Source of the DNA: Clostridia bacterium
GTDB lineage: Bacteria > Bacillota_E > RBS10-35 > JAJYVN01
Assembly: GCA_027335515.1 (NCBI GenBank)
Contig: DAHWHT010000067.1
Coordinates: 1-26,525 of the forward strand
Reading direction: 5' to 3'
DNA: 26,525 nt
A program made the translations under genes and the position numbers. Position 1 is the first letter of the stretch. Each line of letters starts with the position of its first letter. The notes beneath the pieces were generated by a model that was not told the DNA's origin, searched no databases, and worked only from the letters and a program-made list of their open reading frames with translations. Of the stretch, positions 1 through 12,987 are shown one piece after another.

Positions 1-515
1 GTACGTTGCTGATCAGGCTGACCAGGGTCGTCGTGACCACCGTCTGGATGGCGCCGACGTCGTTGACCACGCGCGACACCAGTTCGCCCGAGCGCGTGGT
101 GGTGAAAAACCGCAACGGCTGCGTATGCAGGTGCTCGAACAGCCGCTGGCGGAAATCGGCCATCACCTGCTGGCCGACAAGATTGCTGAGGTAGTTCTGG
201 GCGACGCCCAGCAGGCCGGAAACCGCCCCGACCCCCAGGATGAGCAGGGTGTAGTGGAGGACAAAGGGGAAATCGTGGGCCAGAATGCCACGATCGATGA
301 TCTGCCGCGTGAGCAGCGGCGGCAGGACCCCCAGGACCGAGGTGACCACCAGCAACGCGACCACGCCCGCACACGCAAAGAGGTATGGGCGGAAGGCGGC
401 CAGAGCCCGCCGCACGATGCCACCGTCGAGCCGCTCACCCCGGGCAAGTTCGCGGGCGTCCGGCGGCATATGATGGCTGCCGAAGCCGCCCGACCAGCCG
501 CTGCCCATGCCCATC
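1..515 (-). CDS. ABC exporter, transmembrane domain (partial, C-terminus off window)
   Basis: The reverse strand reads open from an ATG at 515 to the window edge, giving about 171 residues. A Gly-rich start (MGMGSGWSGG) is followed by two hydrophobic segments at roughly residues 44-68 and 83-108. Then comes the type I exporter fold signature, including LLTRQIIDRGI, ADFRQRLFEHLH and FFTTTRSGELVSRVVNDVGA. These match the N-terminal half of MdlB/MsbA-like fused permease-ATPase half-transporters, which normally run to about 580-620 residues. The ATPase domain would lie beyond base 1. A G-run (GGGGGGA) sits about 8 bases before the ATG. The gene follows the SARP-type regulator by 62 bases on the same strand, so they are probably co-transcribed. 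The family assignment is strong; the substrate (drug, lipid or peptide) cannot be told. Confidence 0.9.
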
Positions 516-577
516 GCGGCGGTCCCCCCCGTGCCAGCATACGCCGCGCGGGGGTTGGCAACCTGCGGCGATCCGTG

Positions 578-1306
578 TCATCGCCGCCCGACGGCGCGGG
601 CCCGCACGGCACGAAGCCGTTCACCCCAGGGGCCCTCACCCGCGACTCCGGCCCGCAGCGCCTGTTCGGCCACCCGCACGACCGCCGGGCGCTCGCCGCG
701 CTCCAGGCCGATCTGCATCAGGCAGAGGGCGGCGCGCGCCGCCACCGCCTGCGCCTGGGGCCGCGCCGCCGCCAGCGCCGCGGTCAGGGCCGGCTCGTCG
801 GCCAGCCACGGCCCCTGCACCGCGGAGAAGTCGCGCCGCAGATCGGCCACGGCGCGCGGATCCCGGCGCCCGGCGGACTCGGCCGCCGCCAGGCCGTCGC
901 GCAGCCGCCCCAGGTCCCAAGGGATGGGCGTGGTGAGGGCGCAGGTGCGCCGGTTGGCCTGGAGGTAGCCGGACGCAGCGCGCGGACCGAGATCGGGCTG
1001 CAGGGTGCGGCGCAGCGCGTGCAGCACCACGCGCAGCCGGTTGCCCGCGCTGCCGACCGCAACGCCCGGCCACAGATCCTCCTGCAGCTCGCGCCTGGCG
1101 ATACCACCCGGACCGACCAGGAGCAACCGCACCAGAACGAGCCGCGTCGGACGCCGCCGCCAGGCACCGGCCGGCAGGACGCAGCCGTCTCTGTATAAGC
1201 GAAAGCCGCCGAACGTCTGGACATACAGACCCCGCGCCGGAACGCCGGCGGGGATCGCCCCCTGCACGGCCACGGACTGGACACCACCTTCGGAGTGGCG
1301 GGCCAC
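578..1306 (-). CDS. SARP/BTAD-type transcriptional activator (short)
   Basis: The product has 242 residues. Near residues 29-115 it has an OmpR-like winged-helix DNA-binding domain of the SARP kind, with VQTFGGFRLYRDG, LVLVRLLL, RRELQEDLWPG and an arginine-rich NRLRVVLHALRRTLQP recognition region. Residues about 125-242 are Ala/Leu/Arg-rich helices resembling the bacterial transcriptional activator (BTAD) domain. The BTAD region seems short: it stops at about the point where the last helices of the family would begin, and I found no continuation in the other frames. The start is uncertain. GTG at 1306 has a GAGGCGG-like site just upstream, and in-frame GTG codons at 1273 and 1267 are alternatives. 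The gene lies 75 bases after gatB and 62 before the ABC exporter, so it could control that exporter; this is inferred from position only. Confidence 0.75.
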   Translation of the reverse strand: MARHSEGGVQSVAVQGAIPAGVPARGLYVQTFGGFRLYRDGCVLPAGAWRRRPTRLVLVRLLLVGPGGIARRELQEDLWPGVAVGSAGNRLRVVLHALRRTLQPDLGPRAASGYLQANRRTCALTTPIPWDLGRLRDGLAAAESAGRRDPRAVADLRRDFSAVQGPWLADEPALTAALAAARPQAQAVAARAALCLMQIGLERGERPAVVRVAEQALRAGVAGEGPWGERLRAVRARAVGRR

Positions 1307-1319
1307 ACACCGCCTCAGC

Positions 1320-1363
1320 CACCCCCACGGCCTTCGCGCCAGGGGACGGCCACTTTGGGGGTG
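1320..1363. terminator. GC-rich hairpin between gatB and the SARP gene
   Basis: Perfect 7-base arms CACCCCC (1320-1326) and GGGGGTG (1357-1363) enclose an inner GGCC/GGCC pairing. No run of T follows on either strand, so it may be a weak terminator, an attenuating stem or an mRNA 3' stabiliser. It is the only obvious structure in the 75-base gap after gatB. Confidence 0.35.
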
Positions 1364-1381
1364 CCGACCAAGGTACGCCCC

Positions 1382-2857
1382 TCAGTCCTGGCCCAGGGCC
1401 TCCTCCAGCAACCGGTTGACCAGCGCGGGGTTGGCCTTGCCCCGTGTGGACTTCATGATCTGCCCCACCAGGAAGCCCAGGGCCTGGCGCTTGCCGCCGC
1501 GGTAGTCGGCGACGCTCTGGGGGTTGGCCGCCACGGCATCGGCCACCGCTTTGGCGATGGCATCGGTGTCGCTGATCTGCTGCAATCCCTGGCGTGCCAC
1601 CACCGTCTGCGCATCCTCGCCGCTGGCGAACATCTCCTCCAGGACGGTCTTGGCGACCTTGCCGCTGATGGTCCCCGCCGCCACCAAGCGCTGCAGCCCG
1701 GCCAGCTGCTCCGGGCGCACCCGGCAGCGGGGATCGGAGATGGCGATACCGTTGGCGTTGAGGCGCCCCAGCAGTTCGACGGTCAGGAGGGCGACCCCCT
1801 CGCGCGGCGCCGCCCCGGCGGCGAGCATGCGGTCGAAGTAGTCGGAAAGCGGGGGGTCGGCGACCAGAACACCGGCGTCGTAGGGGGTCAACCCCAGGCC
1901 GGCATAGCGGGTCGCGCGGGCGGCCGGCAACTCGGGCAGATCGGCCCGCACCGCGTCGATGTAGTCCTGCGGCAGCGCGGCCGGTCCGAGGTCCGGTTCG
2001 GGAAAATAGCGGTAGTCGTGCGCCTCTTCCTTGCTGCGCGAGGCAAAGGTGATGCCGCGCCGCTCATCCCAGTGGCGCGTCTCGCGCACAATCCGCTCCC
2101 CGGCGTCCAGCGCGGCGGCCTGGCGGGTCGCCTCGTATTCCAACGCGCGCTGAACCGAGCGAAAGGAGTTCATGTTCTTGACCTCGACCAGGGACCCAAA
2201 CTCCGTGGACCCCGCCGGACGCAGCGACACGTTGGCGTCGCAGCGCAGGCTGCCCTCTTCCAGGCGCACATCGGAAACCCCGGTGTACAAAAGCAGGGTG
2301 CGCAGGGCCTGCAAATACAGCCGCGCATCCTCGGGGGAGCGCAGGTCGGGTTCGCCGACGATCTCGATCAGCGGCACGCCGGCCCGGTTGAGGTCGACGC
2401 CGGTCGTGCCCCCGGGCATGCCCTCGTGGGTCGACTTGCCCGTGTCCTCCTCCATGTGGAGGCGGCGGATGCGCACCTGGCGCGCCTGACCGTCGGGGCC
2501 GGTGAACCCCAATCGCCCATCGCGCGCCAGCGGCCGGGCATACTGCGTGATCTGGTAGCCCTTGGGCAGGTCGGGATAGTGGTAGTTCTTGCGGTCCCAG
2601 CGGCAACCGGGATCGATGGTGCACTCCAGGGCCAGGGCGGCGCGCACGGCGTAGGTGATGGCCCGCTCGTTCGGCACCGGCAGCGCCCCGGGCAGGGCCA
2701 GGCAGACGGGACACACCTGGGTATTGGGCGGCGCGCCGAAGTCGGTGGGACAGTCGCAAAACATCTTGCTGCCCGTCGCCAGTTCGACGTGCACCTCAAG
2801 GCCGATCACGGTCTCATAGCGTCCCGCCACCGCCTGCGTCCCCTCCCCCGCGCTCAC
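1382..2857 (-). CDS. gatB: Asp-tRNA(Asn)/Glu-tRNA(Gln) amidotransferase subunit B
   Basis: GatB is the subunit that phosphorylates the mischarged Asp or Glu on tRNA and completes transamidation in the GatCAB complex. The product has 491 residues, typical of the family. Residues 14-26 carry [14 protein letters not shown] four-cysteine zinc site appears as FCDC (34-36) and CPVC (49-52), followed by [23 protein letters not shown] and DFNR-like [13 protein letters not shown] mark the catalytic cradle, and the C-terminus is a YqeY-like tRNA-binding tail ([19 protein letters not shown]). The open frame runs further upstream, but the GTG at 2857 overlaps the gatA stop in a GTGA, which fits the family N-terminus and suggests translational coupling. 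Presence of GatCAB implies indirect Asn- and/or Gln-tRNA synthesis. Confidence 0.97.
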   Translation of the reverse strand: MSAGEGTQAVAGRYETVIGLEVHVELATGSKMFCDCPTDFGAPPNTQVCPVCLALPGALPVPNERAITYAVRAALALECTIDPGCRWDRKNYHYPDLPKGYQITQYARPLARDGRLGFTGPDGQARQVRIRRLHMEEDTGKSTHEGMPGGTTGVDLNRAGVPLIEIVGEPDLRSPEDARLYLQALRTLLLYTGVSDVRLEEGSLRCDANVSLRPAGSTEFGSLVEVKNMNSFRSVQRALEYEATRQAAALDAGERIVRETRHWDERRGITFASRSKEEAHDYRYFPEPDLGPAALPQDYIDAVRADLPELPAARATRYAGLGLTPYDAGVLVADPPLSDYFDRMLAAGAAPREGVALLTVELLGRLNANGIAISDPRCRVRPEQLAGLQRLVAAGTISGKVAKTVLEEMFASGEDAQTVVARQGLQQISDTDAIAKAVADAVAANPQSVADYRGGKRQALGFLVGQIMKSTRGKANPALVNRLLEEALGQD

Positions 2858-4329
2858 GCGCCCGCCCCCAGTGCGGCGACCGGCGGCCGGCGCCGGCTGA
2901 GATCCGCGGCCTGCTCGTAGGCGTATCCGATCCGCAGGAGGGTCTCCTCGTCGAACGGGCGGCCGATCAACTGCAATCCGATGGGCAGGCCGCTCACAAA
3001 GCCGCAGGGCAGGGAGAGGGCCGGCAGGCCGGCCAGGTTCACCGGCACGGTGCACACGTCGCTCATATACATCTGCAGGGGATCGGCCGTCTTTTCGCGC
3101 AACCCGAAGGCCGGTGTGGGTGCGGTCGGCGTCACCAGCGCCGCATACCGCTGCAGGGCGACGTCGAACTCGCGGCAAAGCAGGGTGCGCGCCCGCTGGG
3201 CCCTGCCGTAATACTGGTCGTAGTACCCGGCGGAGAGGGCGTAGGTGCCAAGGATGATGCGGCGGCGCACCTCGGGGCCGAAGCCCTCGGCGCGCGTCTT
3301 GGCAAACAGGGCGGCGTAGTCGCCGCCATCCCCGGCGCGGTGGCCGTAGCGCACGCCGTCAAAGCGCGCCAGGTTGCTGCTCGCCTCGGCCGGCGCAATG
3401 ACGTAGTACGCGTCGAGGGCATACGACACCGTCGGCAGGCTGCACTCTTCCACCTCGGCGCCCAGTTCGGAAAGCAGGTCCACGGCCGCCGCGACTGCCG
3501 CCCGCACCTCCGGCGCCACACCCTCAGCGAGGAACTCCCGCGGCACCCCCAACCGGAGTCCGCGACAATCCACCCCAAGCGCCCGCTCATAGTCGGGCAC
3601 CGCGGCCGGGCTGGCCGTGGCATCCCGCCGGTCGCCGCCCGCGATCGCGCCCAGCACCAGGGCGGCGTCGCGTACGTCCCGACACAGCGGGCCCACCTGG
3701 TCCAACGAGCTGGCGTAGGCGACGAGGCCGTAGCGCGACACCCGCCCGTAGGTGGGCTTCAACCCCACGACGCCGCAGAAGGCGGCCGGCTGGCGGATGC
3801 TGCCCCCGGTATCCGACCCCAGCGCCACCGCGGCGGACCCTGCGGCCACGGCCGCGGCGGACCCGCCGCTGGAGCCGCCCGGCACGCGCTCCAGGTCCCA
3901 GGGATTGCGGGTCGGGCCGGTCGCGGAGTGCTCCGTCGAACTGCCCATGGCAAACTCGTCCATGTTCGTCTTGCCCAGCGACACCGCGCCCTGCGCCGCC
4001 AGCCGCTCGACGACCGCGGCGTCATAGGGCGGCACATAGTCCGCCAGCATGCGCGACCCACAGGTGGTGGGCAGGCCCGCCGTGTTCAGGTTGTCCTTGA
4101 TGGCCACCGGTACGCCCCCCAGGGGCGGGAGCGGCTCGCGGCGATGTATGGTGTCGTCGACGGCTGCGGCGTCCGCCAGAACGTCCGCGCGCCCCCGCCG
4201 ATGCAGGTACGCGCCGATCAGGCCCTCCACGGCGTCGCAGCGGTCCAGCACCGCCGTCGCCACCTCCACCGCGGAAACCTCGCCCGCGGCCAGGGCGCGG
4301 TGGATGCGATGCGCCGGCCAATCCCACAT
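2854..4329 (-). CDS. gatA: Asp-tRNA(Asn)/Glu-tRNA(Gln) amidotransferase subunit A
   Basis: GatA is the glutaminase (amidase-signature) subunit that releases ammonia for GatB. The product has 491 residues. The Ser-cisSer-Lys triad is visible as K78 (VAIKDN), S153 (GGSSGGS) and S177 ([11 protein letters not shown]), closely matching family positions. [15 protein letters not shown] and [16 protein letters not shown] are canonical. The ATG at 4329 is chosen because a GAGGGGAG site lies 10 bases upstream; the frame extends to a TTG at 4365 inside gatC, but that has no comparable support. The gene begins 22 bases after gatC and its stop overlaps the gatB GTG, so all three subunits are made from one message. 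Confidence 0.97.
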   Translation of the reverse strand: MWDWPAHRIHRALAAGEVSAVEVATAVLDRCDAVEGLIGAYLHRRGRADVLADAAAVDDTIHRREPLPPLGGVPVAIKDNLNTAGLPTTCGSRMLADYVPPYDAAVVERLAAQGAVSLGKTNMDEFAMGSSTEHSATGPTRNPWDLERVPGGSSGGSAAAVAAGSAAVALGSDTGGSIRQPAAFCGVVGLKPTYGRVSRYGLVAYASSLDQVGPLCRDVRDAALVLGAIAGGDRRDATASPAAVPDYERALGVDCRGLRLGVPREFLAEGVAPEVRAAVAAAVDLLSELGAEVEECSLPTVSYALDAYYVIAPAEASSNLARFDGVRYGHRAGDGGDYAALFAKTRAEGFGPEVRRRIILGTYALSAGYYDQYYGRAQRARTLLCREFDVALQRYAALVTPTAPTPAFGLREKTADPLQMYMSDVCTVPVNLAGLPALSLPCGFVSGLPIGLQLIGRPFDEETLLRIGYAYEQAADLSRRRPPVAALGAGA

Positions 4330-4351
4330 GCGCGGCAGACTCCCCTCGGCT

Positions 4352-4687
4352 TCAGCCCTCGACAACCCGCGGCACCAGAAACATTTGACCGTGCGCCGCC
4401 GGGGCGTTGCTCAGGGCCGCCTGCAGGGCGAGCCCCGGACGGCTCCCGTCGGCGCGGACCACACCCGCGAGCTCAAGCGCACTGCTCGTCGGAGGAATCC
4501 CTTCGGTCGGGAGCTCCGCAAGCCGCTGCACATGCGTCAGAATGCGGTCCAGGTCCTGGGCGTAGCCGGCGAGCTCATCCTCTGCCACCGCCAGACGCGC
4601 GAGGCGCGCCACATGGCGCACCTGGGCCACCCCGATCGCCAGCTTGCATCCCCCCCGCAGGTACGGGCACCACGCCGACGATACCAC
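4352..4687 (-). CDS. gatC: Asp-tRNA(Asn)/Glu-tRNA(Gln) amidotransferase subunit C
   Basis: GatC is the small subunit that wraps around and stabilises the GatA-GatB interface. The frame gives 111 residues and shows the hallmark [17 protein letters not shown], then [22 protein letters not shown] and a C-terminal [15 protein letters not shown], where the family ends in a phenylalanine-containing F-x-VP motif. The start is unclear. GTG at 4687 gives about 20 residues before the conserved VRHVARL, longer than usual. A GTG nearer to it (4633, VAQVRHVA) would give a short, more typical N-terminus but has a weaker ribosome site. It follows ligA by 29 bases and precedes gatA by 22. Confidence 0.92.
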   Translation of the reverse strand: MVSSAWCPYLRGGCKLAIGVAQVRHVARLARLAVAEDELAGYAQDLDRILTHVQRLAELPTEGIPPTSSALELAGVVRADGSRPGLALQAALSNAPAAHGQMFLVPRVVEG

Positions 4688-4716
4688 AATCCCGGGCGGC
4701 GCGCGGCGGCTGCGGG

Positions 4717-9002
<4,286 letters not shown>

Positions 9003-9293
9003 CCGCCTGTCGACCCGGCGACCGCACCGGGTGCGACCACGCCGCCGCCCCGTCTTGGCCCGGGCCTTCGCCCCCCTCGCGCGCCCCGCCGGAGCGGCCC
9101 CGCCGCCCGGTCCCCACCTCCTTCGCGCCCGCCCAACCGCTTCCCTGTGCGCTTGGCCGAACCATCCCGGGGCCGCACCGACAAGCGCGCCGACGTTCCC
9201 CGCGCGTCCACGCAGGGCCTTCCCATCGAGCTCCGCCCGATCATCCCCGGGTCCCTTCGGCCGGGGGCGCCGTCCCCCGCCCGACCTCTTTGG
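9003..9293. other. Intergenic region between the histidine kinase and pcrA
   Basis: This is 291 bases of very GC-rich DNA without a recognisable gene. Just past the kinase stop on the minus strand a 6-base stem can form (C-GGGGG ... CCCCC-G around 9260-9277), without a T-run. It presumably carries the pcrA promoter, but I cannot point to convincing -35/-10 boxes. Open frames through it encode only Arg/Gly/Pro-rich shadow sequence. Confidence 0.4.
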
Positions 9294-10517
9294 TCAGGTC
9301 GGCGCACGCGGCAGCGGTAGGGGGCGGGGCGTGAAGCCGGCCTCCGCGGCGCCCTTGCCGTCCATGGGGCCGCCGTCGCCAGCCATCTGGGCGGGCACGC
9401 CGTCCGCTTCCGTGGCCACCGGCAGGCGCACGACAAAGGTGGCGCCCCCCTGAGCCTCGCTGGTGACCGCGATGTGCCCACCGCAACCGCGCACAATGCT
9501 TTCGCTCACCGCCAGACCCAGCCCGGTTCCGTTCGCCTTCGTAGTAAAGAATGGTTCAAACAGGCGCGGAAGCAACTCGGCGGGGATACCAGGGCCATCG
9601 TCCTGAATACGACATTCGACAAAGCCCCCTGGAACGCCGCGAACATGCAGCCGCACCTGACCGCATCCCCCCACGGCGTCAAGGGCATTGCCCACCAGGT
9701 TCAAGAGGACCTGTTCGATCCGGTCGGGGTCGCACCAGATCGGCGGCGCGCCGGGGGCCTCGGTCACGACGATCTCCACACCGGCGCTACCGGAACGCAG
9801 CCGGCTCAGGTCTCCCACGCGGCGCGCCAGATCCCCCAGCGACAAGGGCCGCAGGCTCTGCTGCCAACAGCGCGACAACAAAAGGAGGTCGCAGGTGATC
9901 CGCTCGATGCGATCGATCTCCTGGCGCACGATCTGCAGGTAGTGGCCGAGCGGCTCCATCTCGACCTGTGCGGCGACCAATTGCAAAAAACCCCGCACCG
10001 CAGTGAGGGGATTTCGGATCTCGTGTGCCGCGCCGGCCGCGAGTTGTCCCAGGCCGGCCAGGCTGGCCTGTTTCGCCCGCTGCCCGTCACACTCCGCCGG
10101 TGACGGCAGATCCCGCCCCAGGAGGACGGCGCCTTCCCCACGGTCGCCCAGCGCCTCCAGGGGCGCGACGGCGCACACCAAAAGACGCTCCCCGCCGGGG
10201 CCCCGCCAGCAGGCCTGGTACGGGGGCTGACCGCGGCGGTCCTCCAGGCAGCGGCGCACCGCGGCGAACGAAGTGCCATCGCCGACGACCGCCGACAGGT
10301 GCATCCCTACCGGCGGCTGACGGCGGCCAAGCTCCCGCAGCATGGTGCAGGCGGATTGGTTGGCATAACCGACGCTGCCGTCGGACCGCACGAGCAAGAG
10401 CGCGTCTCCGTACGACCCAACAACGCTGTCCAGCCAACTTACCGCCGAGGGCAGGTCCATGCGAAGGGACGGCGGATAACCCGCACGCGTCGAATCGACC
10501 AGCGGATCCACCATCAT
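9294..10517 (-). CDS. Soluble PAS-containing sensor histidine kinase (NtrB/sporulation-kinase-like)
   Basis: The product has 407 residues and no transmembrane segment. Residues about 25-135 form a PAS-like sensor (WLDSVVGSYGDALLLV, GYANQSACTMLRELG). The HisKA dimerisation domain contains the phospho-acceptor H165 in AAHEIRNPLTAVRGF. The HATPase domain has an N box (NLVGNALDAVGG, N273/N277), G1 (DDGPGIP, 306-312), an F box (FEPFFTTK) and G2 (GTGLGLAV, 330-337). About 35 low-complexity residues end the chain. The class resembles cytosolic NtrB/KinA-type kinases that phosphorylate a separate regulator. No response regulator is in the window, so it is an orphan here. GGGGAGG lies 5 bases before the ATG at 10517. 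It is divergent from trpS. Confidence 0.93.
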   Translation of the reverse strand: MMVDPLVDSTRAGYPPSLRMDLPSAVSWLDSVVGSYGDALLLVRSDGSVGYANQSACTMLRELGRRQPPVGMHLSAVVGDGTSFAAVRRCLEDRRGQPPYQACWRGPGGERLLVCAVAPLEALGDRGEGAVLLGRDLPSPAECDGQRAKQASLAGLGQLAAGAAHEIRNPLTAVRGFLQLVAAQVEMEPLGHYLQIVRQEIDRIERITCDLLLLSRCWQQSLRPLSLGDLARRVGDLSRLRSGSAGVEIVVTEAPGAPPIWCDPDRIEQVLLNLVGNALDAVGGCGQVRLHVRGVPGGFVECRIQDDGPGIPAELLPRLFEPFFTTKANGTGLGLAVSESIVRGCGGHIAVTSEAQGGATFVVRLPVATEADGVPAQMAGDGGPMDGKGAAEAGFTPRPLPLPRAPT

Positions 10518-10577
10518 GACGGCCTCCCCTGGTGGCCATCCCGGTCGCAGAAGCTGTCACACAGTGCTTTCCACGCA

Positions 10578-10606
10578 GCCGGCGTGTGGCATTTCCGCCC
10601 GCCGGC
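10578..10606. repeat. Inverted repeat in the kinase/trpS divergent region
   Basis: Perfect 7-base arms GCCGGCG and CGCCGGC flank a 15-base centre. It lies about 60 bases upstream of the kinase start, within the 260-base divergent region. A near direct repeat (GATTCCTGG and GATTCCAGG, about 10611-10634) follows it. It could be an operator for the kinase gene or simply a GC-rich chance stem; nothing else supports either reading. Confidence 0.25.
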
Positions 10607-10741
10607 TTGGGATTCCTGGCGCGCGATTCCAGGGTTTTGTCGCGTTTTACCGCCGCTGTTCGACATCCATAGACGGAGCTTCACCGATCGACACCCCAAG
10701 GCTGCCCGTGGCCCGACGGCTGCCTGCCGCAGGCGGCATGG

Positions 10742-10747
10742 TATAGT
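10742..10747 (+). promoter_or_regulatory. Possible -10 box for trpS
   Basis: TATAGT (10742-10747) lies about 36 bases before the trpS ATG and matches five of six consensus bases. No good -35 box is visible at the right distance. A small inverted repeat GCCTG-CCG-CAGGC occupies the spacer region. No T-box leader is present. Confidence 0.35.
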
Positions 10748-10777
10748 CGGGCACGACGGACGGAGGGGATGGCGCGG

Positions 10778-11758
10778 ATGCGGGTGTTTTCGGGGATTCA
10801 ACCCACGGGGAGCGCCCACGTCGGCAACCTGCTTGGGGCGATCCGGCAGTTCGTCGAACTGCAGACCCGGGCGGACTGCCTGTTTTGCGTCGTCGACCTG
10901 CACGCACTCACCCTGCCCCAGGACCCGGATGCCCTGCGCGCGGCCACGCTCCAGGTGGCGGCCATCTATTTGGCATGCGGCATCGACCCGCATCGCTCCA
11001 CGGTTTTCGTCCAAGCCCAGGTGCCCGCCCACGCCGAACTGGCCTGGCTGCTCGGTTGCGAAGCAACCTACGGCGAACTCGGCCGCATGACCCAGTTCAA
11101 GGACAAGGCCTCGGTCCGCGACTCCGTCTCCCTGGGCCTGTTCGCCTACCCGGTCCTCATGGCCGCAGACATCCTGCTCTACGGATCCACGCACGTGCCG
11201 GTCGGGGACGACCAACGCCAGCACCTTGAACTGGCGCGTGACTTGGCGGGTCGATTCAACGCGCGCCACGGGGAAACCTTCCCAGTTCCACAGGCCCTGA
11301 TCGGGAAAACGGGGGCGCGCGTCATGTCGCTGCAGAATCCGGCGGAGAAGATGAGCAAGTCGGCCCCCGATCCGGCCAGCCGCATCGAGTTGCTTGATCC
11401 GCCGGATGTCGTGCGCACCAAGCTGCGGCGGGCGGTGACCGATTCCGGACGCGAGGTGCGCTACGACCGTGACGCCAAGCCGGCGGTTGCCAACCTCCTT
11501 GAGATCTTCTCCCTGGTTTCGGGGGACGCGATCACCGCGCTCGAAGCGCGATACGGCGACGGCGGCTATGGCCGGTTTAAACAGGAGTTGGCCGAGGCAA
11601 TGGTCGCCGCCCTGGCGCCCATTCAAACCCGATATCAGGCGTTGATGCAGGCGCCGGACCACCTGGAAGGGGTGCTGGCGGCGGGGGCGCGGCGCGCGGT
11701 GGCGGCCGCCGCACCCACCATGCGGACCGTGCGTGGGCATCTTGGCCTGCTCACCTGA
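10778..11758 (+). CDS. trpS: Tryptophanyl-tRNA synthetase
   Basis: TrpS charges tRNA(Trp) with tryptophan using ATP. The product has 326 residues, typical for bacteria. It is a class I enzyme: the HIGH-equivalent is HVGN (residues 14-17) after FSGIQPTGSA, and KMSKS is at residues 191-195 preceded by NPAE. YPVLMAADILLY and VPVGDDQRQHLELARD are signature TrpS active-site segments. ATG at 10778 is preferred over the in-frame ATG at 10769: the GGAGGGG at 10762-10768 abuts the earlier ATG but sits 9 bases from the later one, which also gives the usual family N-terminus. The gene is divergent from the histidine kinase and ends at a strong hairpin. Confidence 0.98.
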   Translation: MRVFSGIQPTGSAHVGNLLGAIRQFVELQTRADCLFCVVDLHALTLPQDPDALRAATLQVAAIYLACGIDPHRSTVFVQAQVPAHAELAWLLGCEATYGELGRMTQFKDKASVRDSVSLGLFAYPVLMAADILLYGSTHVPVGDDQRQHLELARDLAGRFNARHGETFPVPQALIGKTGARVMSLQNPAEKMSKSAPDPASRIELLDPPDVVRTKLRRAVTDSGREVRYDRDAKPAVANLLEIFSLVSGDAITALEARYGDGGYGRFKQELAEAMVAALAPIQTRYQALMQAPDHLEGVLAAGARRAVAAAAPTMRTVRGHLGLLT

Positions 11759-11765
11759 AGGGATC

Positions 11766-11794
11766 GGCCGGCGGGGCGGAACCCCCGCCAGGCC
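11766..11794. terminator. Strong hairpin, probable bidirectional terminator between trpS and the lipoprotein gene
   Basis: GGCC-GGCGGGG pairs with CCCCGCC-A-GGCC, giving 11 GC pairs with one bulged A and a 6-base loop. It starts 7 bases after the trpS stop and lies 15 bases past the stop of the convergent lipoprotein gene, which is where a shared terminator belongs. No T-run follows, as with the other hairpins in this window. Confidence 0.6.
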
Positions 11795-11808
11795 TCCGGC
11801 CCGTTGGA

Positions 11809-12048
11809 TTAGCTGCTGGAACTGGTAATGGAAGTGGCACTGGTCGCCGATGCAGCGCCCGAGCCGGTCGTGGTCCCCGGCCCCGCGGCGCTGCCGCCGG
11901 CAACGCTGCTGGCGCCGCCGGAACTCGTGGTCGAAGACCCCGTCCCCGTGCCGCCGCCGGTGGCGCCACAGGCCGCCGTCAGCACCGCCACGGCCAACAA
12001 CGGCACCAGCCAGCGCATGCGGCGCGCACCGATTGCCCCGCGGTCCAT
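11809..12048 (-). CDS. Small lipoprotein with Gly/Ala/Ser/Thr-only mature chain
   Basis: The product has 79 residues. A basic N-terminus (GARRMRW) leads into a hydrophobic stretch (LVPLLAVAVL) and a lipobox LTAAC with the lipidation cysteine at residue 27. This is a classic signal peptidase II site, so the protein should be anchored on the outer face of the membrane. The mature 53 residues are almost only Gly, Ala, Ser and Thr, with single Val, Pro and Ile residues and no charge. A GAGGGG site lies 6 bases before the ATG at 12048. No family is recognisable. It could be a glycosylated spacer or a surface linker; its reality rests on the signal peptide plus ribosome site. It is divergent from the HAD gene. 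Confidence 0.7.
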   Translation of the reverse strand: MDRGAIGARRMRWLVPLLAVAVLTAACGATGGGTGTGSSTTSSGGASSVAGGSAAGPGTTTGSGAASATSATSITSSSS

Positions 12049-12186
12049 GTCAAACCCCTCCCCGTCGTGCCCTTGCCCCGCGCGCCACCGGCCTCCGGGG
12101 CCCAGGGGGCGATTGCCGGCCTAGCGTGTGCGATGCGCGAACGCGCCATACGCGCCCCGTGGCGCCGGGCAGGGCGGCAGGGTGGG

Positions 12187-12948
12187 ATGCCGAATGCGTT
12201 GGGCATGGATCGGATCGCGGTGTTCCTGGACTTCGACGACACGCTCCACGACTTCACCGGCGCCTATCGGAGCGCCCTCCTGCAGGCGGTGGGTCCCGTC
12301 TGTCTGGCTGCCGGCCCAGCCTGCGACCCCGCACGGCTTGCGGAACGCTGCGCCGCGGCGTGGGCGGAGATCTGGGAACGGTTTGTGCGGGGCGAGATCG
12401 GGGAAGCGTCCCTGTGGGCCGAACGCAGCGCGTGTGCGCTGACCCTGGCCGGGATGGCGCCGGATCCCTCGCTGGCCGAGGCGGTGCATAGCGGCTATCT
12501 GGAGGGCATGGATGCCGGCTTGCGGCTTTATCCTGAAACATCCGCGGCGCTTGGCCTGCTGCGGGAGGCCCGACCGCAGCCGGTGGTCGGCCTGCTGACC
12601 AACGGCCCGGCCCTGACGCAACGCCAGCGGTTGGCGCGCTTGGGTCTGGCCGACCGCTTCCACCCCCTGGTCATCTCCGGCGAGCTCGGTTGCGCCAAGC
12701 CCGATCCGCGCTTTTTCAAGACCGCCCTGGATCAAGCCGGCGTCCACCCGCGTTCCGCCGTGATGATCGGCGACCACCCGGTCGCGGATGTGGTCGGGGC
12801 CCAGCGGGCCGGCCTGCGCGCGATCTGGCTCAACCGCGGTGGCGCGCCGTGGCCGGGGGATGCCGGGCCCACTCCGGAGGCCATCTGCGGGGACCTGGCC
12901 GCAGCAATACGCCAGGCTCTACAGTGGCTGGGCACCGCACCCGCCTGA
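12187..12948 (+). CDS. HAD superfamily hydrolase (subfamily IA, YjjG-like)
   Basis: The product has 253 residues and is probably a cytosolic phosphatase for a small phosphorylated metabolite. All four HAD motifs are visible: motif I DFDDT (nucleophile D15, acid D17), motif II LLTNGP, motif III lysine in GCAKPDPRFF, and motif IV IGDHPVADVVGA. The region between motifs I and II is helical and fits a C1 cap, as in subfamily IA. The start is uncertain. ATG at 12187 follows a purine-rich GGCAGGGTGGG; ATG at 12205 (MDRIAVFLDFDDT) gives a more family-like N-terminus. The open frame continues further upstream, but without support. An MFS transporter follows after 39 bases, probably in the same transcript. 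The substrate is unknown. Confidence 0.9.
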   Translation: MPNALGMDRIAVFLDFDDTLHDFTGAYRSALLQAVGPVCLAAGPACDPARLAERCAAAWAEIWERFVRGEIGEASLWAERSACALTLAGMAPDPSLAEAVHSGYLEGMDAGLRLYPETSAALGLLREARPQPVVGLLTNGPALTQRQRLARLGLADRFHPLVISGELGCAKPDPRFFKTALDQAGVHPRSAVMIGDHPVADVVGAQRAGLRAIWLNRGGAPWPGDAGPTPEAICGDLAAAIRQALQWLGTAPA

Positions 12949-12987
12949 CGGGCGAGGGCAAGGCGAGACAGGGAAGGCGCAAAGGCG

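Noticed and set aside
10518..10777. T-box leader upstream of trpS
   Set aside because: No conserved T-box core, specifier stem or terminator/antiterminator pair is visible, and a -10-like box lies only about 36 bases before the start codon.
10514..11740. A 408-codon minus-strand open frame opposite trpS
   Set aside because: It is a mirror of the trpS coding frame, with low-information sequence and no ribosome site.
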